Positions 1 through 8,510 of a stretch of DNA of 64,000 nt are shown here, piece after piece. The notes under the pieces are model-generated. The model searched no databases. It was not told the DNA's origin and worked only from the letters and a program-made list of their open reading frames with translations. The stretch is taken from NCBI GenBank assembly GCA_024235995.1, contig JACKLI010000001.1, forward strand, positions 496,001-560,000, read 5' to 3'. The position numbers and the translations under genes were made by a program. Each line of letters begins with the position of its first letter. The stretch's first letter is position 1. Source of the stretch: Burkholderiaceae bacterium (GTDB lineage: Bacteria > Pseudomonadota > Gammaproteobacteria > Burkholderiales > Burkholderiaceae_C).

Positions 1-308
1 GCGGTGACGACGGGCTTTTCGCACTCGGCCAGCAAGCGGATGCTGGCGTGCGTGAGCGCCATGCGCCGGCGCACGCCCACGGTGCTGCGGTCGCTTTGCA
101 TGGTGCGCAAGTCGCCGCCGGCGCAAAACACCTGCTCGCACCCGGTCAGCAGCAGGCAGCGCAGGCTGTCGTCGTCCACGAATCGGCGCGCCTGGGCGTG
201 CAGGGCCTGCTTCATCTCAGCGCTGAGCGCGTTGCGCATCTCGGGGCAGCACATTTGCAGCACCAGTACGCCGCTCTCCACGCTCGCTTGCAGGATCTCC
301 GGGGTCAT
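1..308 (-). CDS. Enoyl-CoA hydratase/isomerase (crotonase family), N-terminal part, cut by window edge
   Basis: The frame opens at ATG 308 and runs off the left edge, giving about 102 residues. They show the crotonase N-terminal fold, with the oxyanion-hole stretch FCAGGDL near residue 61. The family hydrates 2-enoyl-CoA esters or isomerises them in the cytoplasm. The start overlaps the stop of the upstream SDR gene (ATGA at 305-308), so it is the last visible gene of the minus-strand acyl-CoA operon. The catalytic glutamates lie beyond the edge, so hydratase and isomerase cannot be separated. Confidence 0.85.
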   Translation of the reverse strand, partial: MTPEILQASVESGVLVLQMCCPEMRNALSAEMKQALHAQARRFVDDDSLRCLLLTGCEQVFCAGGDLRTMQSDRSTVGVRRRMALTHASIRLLAECEKPVVT

Positions 309-1099
309 GGCGTGTCCTCCTCCAGCGCGTGGTTGCGTGCACCCAGCAGCGAGATGCCGCCGTCCACCGGCAACAGCGCGCCGGTGATGTAGCTGGCCTC
401 GTCCGAGCCCAGAAACAAGGCCATGACGGCAATGTCCTGCATCCGCCCCAGGCGCCCCAGCGGCACGCGCTGGGCCATGCGCGCGCGTGCTGCGTCCGAG
501 GCCAGCTTGGCCAGCCCGGTGGTGCCCTCGATCGGTCCCGGCACGATGGAATTGACGCGAATGCCCTGCGCGCCCCACTCCATGGCCAGCACGCGCATCA
601 CCTGGTCCATGCCAGCCTTGGCGGCGCAGGCGTGCACCTGCATGGGCGCCGGGTTGTAGGACTGCGGCGCCGAGATGTTGATGATGGACGCACCCGGCTG
701 GCGCAAAAAGGGATGCGCTGCGCGCAACACGTGGAAGGTGCCCACCAAGTCGATGTCCACCACCGCCTTGAAGCCGTTGGGCGACAGATCCAGTGCGCGC
801 GCCAGAAAGTTGCCCGCCGCGCCGGACACCAGCACGTCGATGACGCCCCACTGCGCATGCACCTCGGTGAGCACCTGCTTCACTCGTGCCGCGTCGCGCA
901 CGTCGCCCACCAGGCCGAGCACGGCTCCCCCGTGGCGCGCCAATTGCGCCCGCGCCGTGGCCACGCGCTCGGCGTTGCGGCTCATCACGGCTACGCGCGC
1001 GCCGGCGGCGGCGTAGGCATCCGCGATGCCCAGGTTGATGCCACTGGTGCCGCCCGAGACAAACACCGTGCGGCCGTGGAAGTCGTGGCGCGCCGTCAT
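305..1099 (-). CDS. SDR oxidoreductase resembling 2,4-dienoyl-CoA reductase
   Basis: This 264-residue short-chain dehydrogenase has the nucleotide-binding loop GGTSGINLGI at residues 16-25 and the stretch SGAAGNF at 92-98. That stretch and the following SPNGFKAVVDIDLVGTF resemble peroxisomal/bacterial 2,4-dienoyl-CoA reductases more than FabG proteins. Lys161 of the YxxxK motif is present, but the tyrosine position is Ala157; peroxisomal dienoyl-CoA reductases also lack this tyrosine. The inferred role is NADPH-dependent reduction of an unsaturated acyl-CoA. Its start overlaps the stop of the synthetase gene (ATGA 1096-1099), indicating translational coupling. Confidence 0.85.
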   Translation of the reverse strand: MTARHDFHGRTVFVSGGTSGINLGIADAYAAAGARVAVMSRNAERVATARAQLARHGGAVLGLVGDVRDAARVKQVLTEVHAQWGVIDVLVSGAAGNFLARALDLSPNGFKAVVDIDLVGTFHVLRAAHPFLRQPGASIINISAPQSYNPAPMQVHACAAKAGMDQVMRVLAMEWGAQGIRVNSIVPGPIEGTTGLAKLASDAARARMAQRVPLGRLGRMQDIAVMALFLGSDEASYITGALLPVDGGISLLGARNHALEEDTP

Positions 1100-3231
1100 G
1101 CCTCGCTCTCCTCGCTTTCGGCGGCGCGGGTCTGCACCAGGGCGTCCAGTGCAAACGCGCCCTGGCCCTCGGGCAGGGCCAGCACCGGGTTGAGGTCAAT
1201 GCTTTGCAGGCTGGCCTGCGCCTGATGCGCAAACACCGACAGGCATGAAAGCATGCGCGCCAGCGCCGCGATGTCGGCGGGCGGCCGATTGCGCAGGCCA
1301 GTGAGCACCGCGGCGCCGCGGATCGAGCGGATCAGGCACTCGGCCTCGGCTTCGTCAAACGGGCAGCGGCGCATGACCACGTCGCGCATGGCCTCGACAA
1401 AAATGCCGCCCAGGCCAAACAGCGCCACGGGGCCAAACACCGGGTCGCGCTGCACGCCCAGGATGCATTCGACGCCACCCTGAAGCTGGCGCGCCACCAG
1501 CACACCATCGATGCGCGCGGCCGGGGCGTGGTGGGCCGCGCGCGCCAGCAGCTCGCGGAAGCCGGCGCGCACGGCACCCTCATCCTGCACGCCCAGCAGC
1601 ACGCCGCCGATCTCGGTCTTGTGCGCAATGTCGGGCGAGACGATCTTGAGCACCACCGGCCAGCCCAGCGCCCGCGCCGCCTGCACGGCAGCATCCGCAT
1701 CCGGACACAGGTGCTCAGGCGCGATGGCGATACCGTGCTGCACCAGCACGGCCTTGGCCTGGGCCTCGGACAGGGGCCCTGGCGGCAGCATGATGACCGC
1801 GCCCGGTGGGTTGAAAGGCGCACGCGCCTGCGCAAAGCCGGCGCCCAGCCGACCCATGGCAGCCAGGGCGCGGGTGGCACGGGCGGCGTCTTCCAGCACC
1901 ACCAGGCCAGCATCGTCGTAGGCGCGCTGGCGCTCGGCGGACATGGTGGCCGAGAGCGCAAAGAGACGATCGGGATACTGGCGCCTGACCGCAGCGAGGT
2001 CGGCCAGCAGGCGCTCGGCCGCGCCGGGCGCATCGGCCAGCTGGGCATAAAAGCTCAGCACCGAGGTGTAGCCGCCTTCTGCCACCATGATCTCGGTGAA
2101 GCGGCGCACCAGGGTGTCGTCGTTGACGGCCTGGGCTGTGCAATCCACCGGGTTGACGGGCGACGCATAGGGCAGCAATGCGCGCAGGCGCTGCTGGGCA
2201 GCCTCGGGCATGGGCGGCATGGCCAGGTCCTCGTCCTCGGCGATGTCGCTGATCAGCACGCCCACGCCGCCACTGACGGTGACTACGCCCAGTGTGTTGG
2301 TGGCCGGATAGATCTTGCGCGTGGCGACGTAGGCGAAGTCCAGCAGTTCCTCAGCCGAGCGCGCGCGCAGCACGCCGAACTCGCGCAGCACGGCGTCGGT
2401 CACGGCATCGTCGCCCGCCAGCGAGGCAGTATGCGACTGCGCCGCATGGTGGCCCACGGCGCTGCGCCCCACCTTGAGCAGGATGACGGGCTTGCGCGCC
2501 CGCTGCGCGGCGGCCAAGGCATCGACGAACACCTCGGCGCGCGTCACACCCTCGACGTAGGCGGCAATCACGTCCACCTCGGGGTCGTCGGCATACCAGT
2601 GGATGATCTCTCCCACCGTCACGTCGGCCTGGTTGCCGGTGGTGACGCACTGCGGCGTGCCAATGCCGCGCGCGCGCGCCAGCGTGATCAGGTGAGAGCC
2701 GAAGGCGCCCGACTGACTGACCACGCCGATGCGCCCGGGCAGGGGCCAGCCGCCCTCGAACGCGGAGGTGAAAGTGGGATACCAGCCGATGGCGGCGTTG
2801 AACAGACCCAGGCAATTGGGCCCCAGCAGGCGCATGCCATGGCACCGCGCCGCAGCCGCCACCTGCACCTGCAGCGCGGCGCCCGCGCCCGCCACCTCGG
2901 CGAAACCGGAACTGAACACCACCGCCGCGCGTACGCCGCGCGCGCCCAACGCCTGCACCGTCTCCAGCACCTGCGGCGCGGGCACGGCAACGATGGCGGC
3001 CTGCGGCGTGTGCGGCAGTGCCTCGACGGAAGCAAACGCCGGCAGACCCTGCACCTCGGCGCGCGTGGGGTTGACGGGGTAGATCGCGCCCCGAAAGCCA
3101 CCACGGCGCATCCAGTCGATGGGTCGCCCGCCGATGCGGCGCGGGTCGCTGGAGGCGCCGACCACGGCCACGCTGCCGGGCGCCATCAGGCAGCTCAAGT
3201 CGACCGCTGGCATGGCGTGGACGTTGTTCAT
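1096..3231 (-). CDS. NDP-forming acyl-CoA synthetase (acetyl-CoA synthetase/succinyl-CoA synthetase-like)
   Basis: This 711-residue protein has an N-terminal CoA-binding Rossmann domain (VAVVGASSDPRRIGG near residue 21), ligase-CoA domains, the phosphohistidine motif QSHTASLAGDD with His267, and a C-terminal ATP-grasp domain. The family converts a carboxylic acid, CoA and ATP to acyl-CoA, ADP and phosphate. The frame stays open far upstream to 3963, but that part is antisense to the neighbouring SDR. ATG 3231 is chosen because it begins the CoA-binding domain and overlaps the SDR stop (ATGA 3228-3231). It probably activates the operon's substrate; which acid is not evident. Confidence 0.9.
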   Translation of the reverse strand: MNNVHAMPAVDLSCLMAPGSVAVVGASSDPRRIGGRPIDWMRRGGFRGAIYPVNPTRAEVQGLPAFASVEALPHTPQAAIVAVPAPQVLETVQALGARGVRAAVVFSSGFAEVAGAGAALQVQVAAAARCHGMRLLGPNCLGLFNAAIGWYPTFTSAFEGGWPLPGRIGVVSQSGAFGSHLITLARARGIGTPQCVTTGNQADVTVGEIIHWYADDPEVDVIAAYVEGVTRAEVFVDALAAAQRARKPVILLKVGRSAVGHHAAQSHTASLAGDDAVTDAVLREFGVLRARSAEELLDFAYVATRKIYPATNTLGVVTVSGGVGVLISDIAEDEDLAMPPMPEAAQQRLRALLPYASPVNPVDCTAQAVNDDTLVRRFTEIMVAEGGYTSVLSFYAQLADAPGAAERLLADLAAVRRQYPDRLFALSATMSAERQRAYDDAGLVVLEDAARATRALAAMGRLGAGFAQARAPFNPPGAVIMLPPGPLSEAQAKAVLVQHGIAIAPEHLCPDADAAVQAARALGWPVVLKIVSPDIAHKTEIGGVLLGVQDEGAVRAGFRELLARAAHHAPAARIDGVLVARQLQGGVECILGVQRDPVFGPVALFGLGGIFVEAMRDVVMRRCPFDEAEAECLIRSIRGAAVLTGLRNRPPADIAALARMLSCLSVFAHQAQASLQSIDLNPVLALPEGQGAFALDALVQTRAAESEESEA

Positions 3232-4154
3232 ATCGGGTCCCAGCTGAACACGTCGCTGGAGCGCTCCAGGCCGACAAAACTGCCGCGCAACGCGGGCATG
3301 GCGTGCTCGGCCACGGACTGCGGCGTCCAGCCCTCGCCGCTGTGCACCGAGCGCAGCGGGCGCGGCTGGCTCATGAGGAAAATCTCGTTGTTGCGCACAG
3401 CAAACACCTGCGCGTTGACGTGCTGTGCGGCGTCGCTGGCCAGGTACACGGCCACCGGCGCGATCTTCTCGGGCGTCATCTGCTTGTTGCGCTCGACGCG
3501 CGCAGCCTTCTCGGGCGTATCGGTGGGAACCGAGCTGGTCATGCGGCTCCAGGCAAAGGGCGAGATGCAGTTGGAGCGCACGTTGAAGCGCGCCATGTCC
3601 AGCGCGATGGACTTGGACAGCGCCACGATGCCCAGCTTGGCCGCCGAGTAGTTGGCCTGCCCCAGGTTGCCGATGAGGCCGGAAGTGGAAGTCATGTGCA
3701 CCAGGGCGCCGGACTGCTGCTCCTTGAAGAAGCCCGCCGCCGCGCGGCTCATGTAGAAACTGCCGTGCAGGTGCACCTGGATCACGGCCTCCCAGTCGGC
3801 CACGCTGAGCTTGTGAAAGATGGCGTCGCGCAGGATGCCGGCATTGTTGACCACGGCGTCGATGCGCCCGAAGGCATCGACCGCGGACTGCACGATACGC
3901 TCGGCACCGGCGGCCTCGGCCACGCTGTCGGTGCTGAGCATGGCCCGCCCGCCCGCGGCGCAAATGGCATCCACCACCTGCTGGCCCGGCGTGGCGTCAC
4001 GGCCCTCGCCCGAGAGACCGGTGCCGATGTCGTTGACCACCACCGCCGCCTGCTCGCGCGCCATGGCCAGCGCGATGGCGCGGCCAATGCCGTTGCCCGC
4101 GCCCGTCACCACCACCACCTTGCCTTGCAGCATACCTTGTGTTGTCACGTCCAT
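3228..4154 (-). CDS. SDR family 3-hydroxyacyl-CoA dehydrogenase-like oxidoreductase
   Basis: This 308-residue SDR has TGAGNGIG at 17-24, NNAG at 103-106 and the catalytic YSAAK with Tyr169 and Lys173. The segment VNDIGTGLSGEG after the second strand is typical of the 17-beta-HSD4/multifunctional-enzyme type that oxidises 3-hydroxyacyl-CoAs. A C-terminal extension of about 60 residues follows the usual SDR core. ATG 4154 has a GAGG ribosome site three bases upstream. An in-frame ATG at 4175 overlaps the thiolase stop as ATGA and would add seven residues; either may be used. Confidence 0.87.
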   Translation of the reverse strand: MDVTTQGMLQGKVVVVTGAGNGIGRAIALAMAREQAAVVVNDIGTGLSGEGRDATPGQQVVDAICAAGGRAMLSTDSVAEAAGAERIVQSAVDAFGRIDAVVNNAGILRDAIFHKLSVADWEAVIQVHLHGSFYMSRAAAGFFKEQQSGALVHMTSTSGLIGNLGQANYSAAKLGIVALSKSIALDMARFNVRSNCISPFAWSRMTSSVPTDTPEKAARVERNKQMTPEKIAPVAVYLASDAAQHVNAQVFAVRNNEIFLMSQPRPLRSVHSGEGWTPQSVAEHAMPALRGSFVGLERSSDVFSWDPI

Positions 4155-4171
4155 ATTCCTCGTGTTGATCG

Positions 4172-5326
4172 TCATCGGCTTGCGTCTGTGCCGAGAATCA
4201 CCGTGGCCTGGCTGGACAGCTCGCCGCCGTTGCCATGCGCCAGCGCAATCTCGGCGCCCGCGACCTGGCGCGCGCCGGCTTCGCCGGCCAGCTGGCGCGC
4301 GGCCTCGACCAGGGTGAACAGCCCATACATGCCCGGATGCACACAGGACAGTCCACCGCCATTGGTGTTGACCGGCAGACAGCCACCGGGAGCGATACGC
4401 CCGTCCTCGACAAAGCGCCCACCCTCGCCCTTGGGGCAAAAGCCCAGGTCTTCCAGAAACAAGAGGGTGTTGATGGTGAAGGCGTCATACAGCTGCACCA
4501 CATCCACGTCCTGCGGGCCGATGCCGGCCTGGGCATAGGCGCGCGCGCCGGAATCGACGGCTGCCGTCACCGTCAAATCGGGCATGGTGGAGATCATGCG
4601 GTGCTGCGTGGCCTCGGCCGCACCCAGCACATACACCGGATGCAGGCACAGTTCGCGTGCTCGGTCGCCGCGTGTCATCACCAGCGCGGCGGCACCGTCG
4701 GTCACCAGGCAGCTGTCGCGCACCGTGAGGGGCGCCGACAACATGCGCGCGGCCAGGCACTGCTGCACGCTCAGCGGCTCGCGCACAAAGGCCTCGGGAT
4801 TGAGCTGCGCCCACTGACGCGCGGCCACCGCCACCTGGGCCAGTTGCTCGCGCGTGGTGCCGAACTGGTGCATGTGGCGCGCGGCCGCCAGCGCGTAGGC
4901 CGAGGCAGGCACCAACGCCTGGTATGGTGCCTCGAACGGCGAGGGCTTGAGCGAGCTTTGCAGCTTGCCGCTGGCACTGCGCTGGTTGCTGCCGTAAGCG
5001 ATCAGCGCCACGTCGCACTGGCCGGTGGCCAGCGCCAATGCAGCCCACAGCACATAGGTTTGAAAGGACGAGCCGCCCACGCGGTTGTTGTTGGTCAGGC
5101 GCGGGCGTATGCCCAGGTATTCGGCCAGCCCCAAGCCAGCAAAAAAGTCCTGCGGCAGGGCAATGAACAGGCCATCGACGTCAACCGGCGTCAATCCCAC
5201 GCGGCCCAGGGCCTGCAGGCTGGCGTGCACGGCCAGCTCCATGGCGCTTTGGCCCGGGGCCTCGCCGATGCCATGGGTGGCGGTGGCAACGATGGCCGTG
5301 GCCGCGCGCGGAAAGGCATCACGCAT
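4172..5326 (-). CDS. Thiolase-superfamily lipid-transfer-type protein (SCP-x thiolase-like or retro-aldolase)
   Basis: This 384-residue thiolase-fold protein has the SCP-x layout. The region that carries the nucleophilic cysteine in true thiolases reads NRVGGSSF (81-88), with serine in its place. The C-terminal HPGMYG motif is kept. Loss of this cysteine together with an adjacent OB-fold partner gene recalls the Ltp2-type aldolases of steroid side-chain degradation, which need a DUF35 partner. Retro-aldol cleavage is therefore at least as likely as thiolysis. The frame continues upstream to 5437, but ATG 5326 starts the domain and overlaps the OB-fold gene by eight bases. Confidence 0.85.
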   Translation of the reverse strand: MRDAFPRAATAIVATATHGIGEAPGQSAMELAVHASLQALGRVGLTPVDVDGLFIALPQDFFAGLGLAEYLGIRPRLTNNNRVGGSSFQTYVLWAALALATGQCDVALIAYGSNQRSASGKLQSSLKPSPFEAPYQALVPASAYALAAARHMHQFGTTREQLAQVAVAARQWAQLNPEAFVREPLSVQQCLAARMLSAPLTVRDSCLVTDGAAALVMTRGDRARELCLHPVYVLGAAEATQHRMISTMPDLTVTAAVDSGARAYAQAGIGPQDVDVVQLYDAFTINTLLFLEDLGFCPKGEGGRFVEDGRIAPGGCLPVNTNGGGLSCVHPGMYGLFTLVEAARQLAGEAGARQVAGAEIALAHGNGGELSSQATVILGTDASR

Positions 5327-5699
5327 GCTCGCCCTCCCGTGGGGTAAACAAGAGCGCCGGAACGCCGTCGATGCGGCCCACCCGCGCCTGTACCGCCAGG
5401 CCGATGCACACATCCTCGGGCGCCACGCCTTCCACACGTCCCATCACGCGCGGCCCTTCGGCCAGGTCGATCAGGGCCACGGTGTAGGGCTCAGCCGGCG
5501 GGCGCGGCGCGATGACGGTAACCGAGTACACCACGCCCGCGCCGCTGGCCTCGACCCACTGCAGGTCGGTGGCGCCGGTGCACGGCTCGGCCACCCGCGG
5601 CGGAAAGATGAAAACGCCGGTGCTGACACGGCGCTGCAGCAGGAAGCGTCCTTGCTCCAGCGCCTCGAGCCAGCTGCGTTCAGGGGTGAGGTCGGACAT
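5319..5699 (-). CDS. DUF35-type OB-fold protein, partner of the thiolase-like protein
   Basis: This 126-residue protein has the architecture of the OB-fold acyl-CoA-associated family (DUF35): an N-terminal helix, a rubredoxin-like knuckle region and a C-terminal OB barrel (about residues 50-120). The usual four-cysteine zinc knuckle is degenerate: only one cysteine remains in the expected stretch (EPCTG). Such proteins are obligate partners of SCP-x thiolases or aldolases, and the gene overlaps the start of one here. It sits nine bases after the acyl-CoA dehydrogenase stop. Confidence 0.82.
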   Translation of the reverse strand: MSDLTPERSWLEALEQGRFLLQRRVSTGVFIFPPRVAEPCTGATDLQWVEASGAGVVYSVTVIAPRPPAEPYTVALIDLAEGPRVMGRVEGVAPEDVCIGLAVQARVGRIDGVPALLFTPREGEHA

Positions 5700-5708
5700 A
5701 CGGGGCGC

Positions 5709-6875
5709 TCAGTACGATTTCGGCAAACCCAGCACGCGCTCGGCGACGTAGGACAGGATCTGCTCGCGGCTGACGGGCGCGATGCGCGCGATCATGACCT
5801 CGCGCAGGTAGCGCTCGACGTGGTATTCCTTGGCATAGCCGAAGCCGCCGTGCGTGAGGATGGCGCGCTCGCAGGCGTGAAAGCCGGCTTCGGCGCCCAG
5901 GTACTTGGCGGCGTTGGCCTCGGCGCCGCAGTCACGCCCGTGGTCATACAGCCAGGCGGCCTTGAGCATCATCAGATGCGCGGCCTCCAGCTCCATCCAG
6001 TTGGCGGCCAGCGGGTGCTGGATGCCCTGGTTCTTTCCGATGGGGCGGTCGAACACCACGCGCTCGTTGGCATAGGCTGCCGCCTTGCGCAGTGCCACAC
6101 GGCCAATGCCAATGGCCTCGGAGCCGATCAGCACGCGCTCGGGGTTCATGCCGTGCAGGATGTACTTGAAGCCCTGACCTTCCTCGCCGATGCGGTCTTC
6201 CACCGGGATTTCCAGGCCGTCGATGAACAGTTCGTTCGAGTCAACCGCCTTGCGGCCCATTTTCTCGATCAGGCGCACGGCGATCTTGCTGCGGTCCAGG
6301 TCGGTGTAGAACAGCGACAGGCCATGGCTGTGGCTCTTGCATTCCTCGATGGGCGTGGTGCGCGCCAGCAGCAGGATCTTGTCGGCCACCTGGGCGGTGG
6401 AAATCCACACCTTCTGGCCGTGTACCACGTAGCGGTCACCGCGCCACACGGCGCGGGTCTTGAGCTGCGTGGTATTCAGGCCGGTGTTGGGTTCGGTCAC
6501 GCCGAAGCACGACTTGACTTGGCCCTGCACCATGGGCGGCAGGAAGCGGCGCTTTTGCTCCTCGGTGCCGAACACCACGATCGGCATCAGGCCGAAGATG
6601 TTGATGTGAAAGGCCGAGCAGCCGCTCATGCCGGCACCGGTGGCGGCCACCGTCTGCATCATCAGTGCAGCCTCGGTCACGCCCAGACCGGAGCCGCCAT
6701 AGGCCTCGGGAATGGCGATGCCCAGCCAGCCGGCGCGCGCCATGGCAGCATAGAACTGGTACGGGAATTCGCCCGTGCGGTCGTGCTCAAGCCAATAGTC
6801 TTCGCCAAAGGGCGCGCACGACTGCAACACCGCCTGGCGGATGGCCTGCTGCTCGGGAGTGGTTTCAAAAGACAT
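5709..6875 (-). CDS. Acyl-CoA dehydrogenase
   Basis: This 388-residue FAD-dependent acyl-CoA dehydrogenase has full family length: an N-terminal helical domain, the middle beta domain with CFGVTEPNTG and VWISTA flavin-site motifs, and a C-terminal helical domain ending in the THGGFGYAKEYHVERY segment. It introduces the alpha-beta double bond into an acyl-CoA and passes electrons to ETF. ATG 6875 is chosen because the only upstream start is a TTG (6893) without a ribosome site. It is the first gene of the minus-strand operon and lies opposite the IclR gene. Confidence 0.92.
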   Translation of the reverse strand: MSFETTPEQQAIRQAVLQSCAPFGEDYWLEHDRTGEFPYQFYAAMARAGWLGIAIPEAYGGSGLGVTEAALMMQTVAATGAGMSGCSAFHINIFGLMPIVVFGTEEQKRRFLPPMVQGQVKSCFGVTEPNTGLNTTQLKTRAVWRGDRYVVHGQKVWISTAQVADKILLLARTTPIEECKSHSHGLSLFYTDLDRSKIAVRLIEKMGRKAVDSNELFIDGLEIPVEDRIGEEGQGFKYILHGMNPERVLIGSEAIGIGRVALRKAAAYANERVVFDRPIGKNQGIQHPLAANWMELEAAHLMMLKAAWLYDHGRDCGAEANAAKYLGAEAGFHACERAILTHGGFGYAKEYHVERYLREVMIARIAPVSREQILSYVAERVLGLPKSY

Positions 6876-6904
6876 GGATGGGCTGGATTGCAAATTCGGG
6901 GTTT

Positions 6905-6940
6905 ATTCTGATATAAGAATGTCTGTTCTTGTATAAGAAT
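6905..6940. promoter_or_regulatory. AT-rich inverted repeats between the acyl-CoA operon and the IclR gene (candidate operator)
   Basis: Two adjacent hairpin-like repeats share ATAAGAAT. The first is ATTCT-6-AGAAT (6905-6920), the second TTCTT-4-AAGAA (6926-6939). They lie about 30 bases before the acyl-CoA dehydrogenase start in an otherwise GC-rich region and probably bind the divergently encoded IclR regulator. That link is inferred from position only. Confidence 0.5.
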
Positions 6941-7032
6941 TATGGAAATTGCCGCGCCCGGCTGTCAACCCGGGCAAGGGTTTATCCTGAGCGCGGCGTT
7001 GGCTTCTTCAAATCCACCCAGGTGCCCATCGC

Positions 7033-7830
7033 ATGCCTACCACAGACGACACTGACCGCAGCGCGCCGCCGCGCGCGCCCTTGCGCGTGATGCAGGTCAT
7101 CACTGTGCTGGCCCGCCACCGTGACGGCCTATCTCTGGCCGAGCTGAGCGCGGCGCTGCAACTGCCCAAGACCAGCCTGTTCAGCCTGTTACGCGCGCTG
7201 GAGGGCGGCGGCTACGTGATGTCGGAAAGCGGCCACCACCGTCTGGGGCAGGAAACCTACAGCCTGGCGGCCATGATCCAGAAAACCGATGCCTTCCCCG
7301 GGAACATGCGCCCCTGGCTGGCCGAGCTGCACAAGGCCTGCCAGGAGACGGTGATGGTGGGCGTTCCCAGCAAGGATTGGCGCGAGCTGGTCTATGTGGA
7401 CGTGATCGAGGCCAGCAGCTGGCTGCGCTATTCGGCCAACGTGGGCGCGCACCGGCCGCTCTATTCCACCTCACTGGGGCTGACCATGCTGGCCTTCAGC
7501 AGCACCGAGCGGCAGCGTCGGTACATGGAGGCCACGCCCCTGACAGCCGTCACGCATCACACCATCACCAGCCGCACGGCCTTGCAGCAGGCGCTGCGCC
7601 GCATTCGCGCCGACGGCTGCGCCAGCAGCAGCGGCTCGATCGAGGGCGCCACCGGCGTGTCAGCCCCGATCTTCGATGGCGCCGGCCAGCTGCACGCGGC
7701 CGTGGGCATGGCCGGGCCCACGGCGCGCTACGAACGCAATGCCGAGCACTTTCGGGCGCTGGTGGTGCAGTGCGGCGAGCAGATGTCGCGCGCGCTGGGT
7801 TTCAAGGACGACTATCCGCGCCCACGCTGA
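7033..7830 (+). CDS. IclR-family transcriptional regulator
   Basis: This 265-residue protein has an N-terminal winged helix-turn-helix (about residues 16-75, with LSLAELSAALQLPKTSLFSLLRAL) and the C-terminal IclR effector domain (about 95-260, with GSIEGATGVSAPIFD). IclR proteins repress or activate nearby catabolic operons in response to small acids. The gene is divergent from the acyl-CoA operon, across a 157-base gap holding the inverted repeats, and is its likely regulator. The ligand is unknown. Confidence 0.9.
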   Translation: MPTTDDTDRSAPPRAPLRVMQVITVLARHRDGLSLAELSAALQLPKTSLFSLLRALEGGGYVMSESGHHRLGQETYSLAAMIQKTDAFPGNMRPWLAELHKACQETVMVGVPSKDWRELVYVDVIEASSWLRYSANVGAHRPLYSTSLGLTMLAFSSTERQRRYMEATPLTAVTHHTITSRTALQQALRRIRADGCASSSGSIEGATGVSAPIFDGAGQLHAAVGMAGPTARYERNAEHFRALVVQCGEQMSRALGFKDDYPRPR

Positions 7831-7842
7831 ACGGCCAAGGCC

Positions 7843-8289
7843 TCAGCGCGGCGCCATCGCGCAGGCCCAGCCTTCGGGCATGCGCGCGTCCTGCAACGCG
7901 CGCAGCAGCGCGCCATCCTCGGTCTGCTGCGGCAGCTGGTCGGCGGCGCGGTAGAGGATTTGCTCCTCCTTCGGGTTGTGGACCTGCAGCATCTGGAACA
8001 GCTCGCGGCCCGGCTCCTGCACCGCGGCCGCATCGGCCGCCAGCAGGGTCTGGATCAGCGGCCACATCTGCCCGTGCTCGCGCTGCATGACGAAGATCGG
8101 CATGGTCAGGCCCGCGCGCTCCAGCGGGGGAAACAGCAGCGCCTCTTCCAGGTGGATGTGCTCTTGCAGCAGACGCAGCGCATCGGCCAGCACCTCGCCA
8201 CGGGCGCTGCCGCGCAGCGCGGCCTTGAGGCCGTCGTCGATCTGGCGGTGCTGCGCTTCGAGCCATGCGCTGGGACGGGTCGGCTCCAT
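7843..8289 (-). CDS. Hemerythrin-like (HHE cation-binding) protein
   Basis: This 148-residue four-helix protein carries the spaced metal ligands of hemerythrins: His14, His44/His46, Glu49, His72, His104 and Glu108. Such proteins bind a di-iron centre and act in oxygen or NO sensing, iron handling or redox stress. The start ATG 8289 has a GAGGAGAA ribosome site. It ends 12 bases from the convergent IclR gene and is not in an operon. The sequence does not show which ligand it binds. Confidence 0.88.
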   Translation of the reverse strand: MEPTRPSAWLEAQHRQIDDGLKAALRGSARGEVLADALRLLQEHIHLEEALLFPPLERAGLTMPIFVMQREHGQMWPLIQTLLAADAAAVQEPGRELFQMLQVHNPKEEQILYRAADQLPQQTEDGALLRALQDARMPEGWACAMAPR

Positions 8290-8403
8290 CGGGGGTTCTC
8301 CTCAAAACGGTTGGGAAGGGGCGCCTCACGGTAGCGCAAGGGCAAAAAGACCGCTGCGGGCGCGGATACCCCGCCAAGGCCAGCCAGCGCAGAAATTCTT
8401 GGC

Positions 8404-8418
8404 AAATGACATTCATTT
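8404..8418. promoter_or_regulatory. Palindrome AAATGA-3-TCATTT, possible Fur-type operator
   Basis: A 15-base inverted repeat lies in the divergent gap between the hemerythrin gene and the outer-membrane protein gene. It resembles half-sites of Fur-family operators. The match was judged by eye only. Confidence 0.3.
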
Positions 8419-8510
8419 TTGCAACCGGGGGGAGGGCCCATGAAGCATGCCCATGGAAAATAAGCGCCCCTCCAACCGCGCCGCCTGTGGCGCCGAACGA
8501 CGACGGCTCC

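Noticed and set aside
1528..3651. Long plus-strand open frame opposite the first synthetase gene
   Set aside because: It has no domain likeness and mirrors the codon pattern of the minus-strand gene.
3232..3963. N-terminal extension of the first NDP-forming synthetase
   Set aside because: It overlaps the SDR gene out of frame and has no conserved residues; ATG 3231 begins the CoA-binding domain.
8442..8465. Short frame MKHAHGK before the outer-membrane protein gene
   Set aside because: Seven codons, no support for translation beyond a purine-rich stretch.
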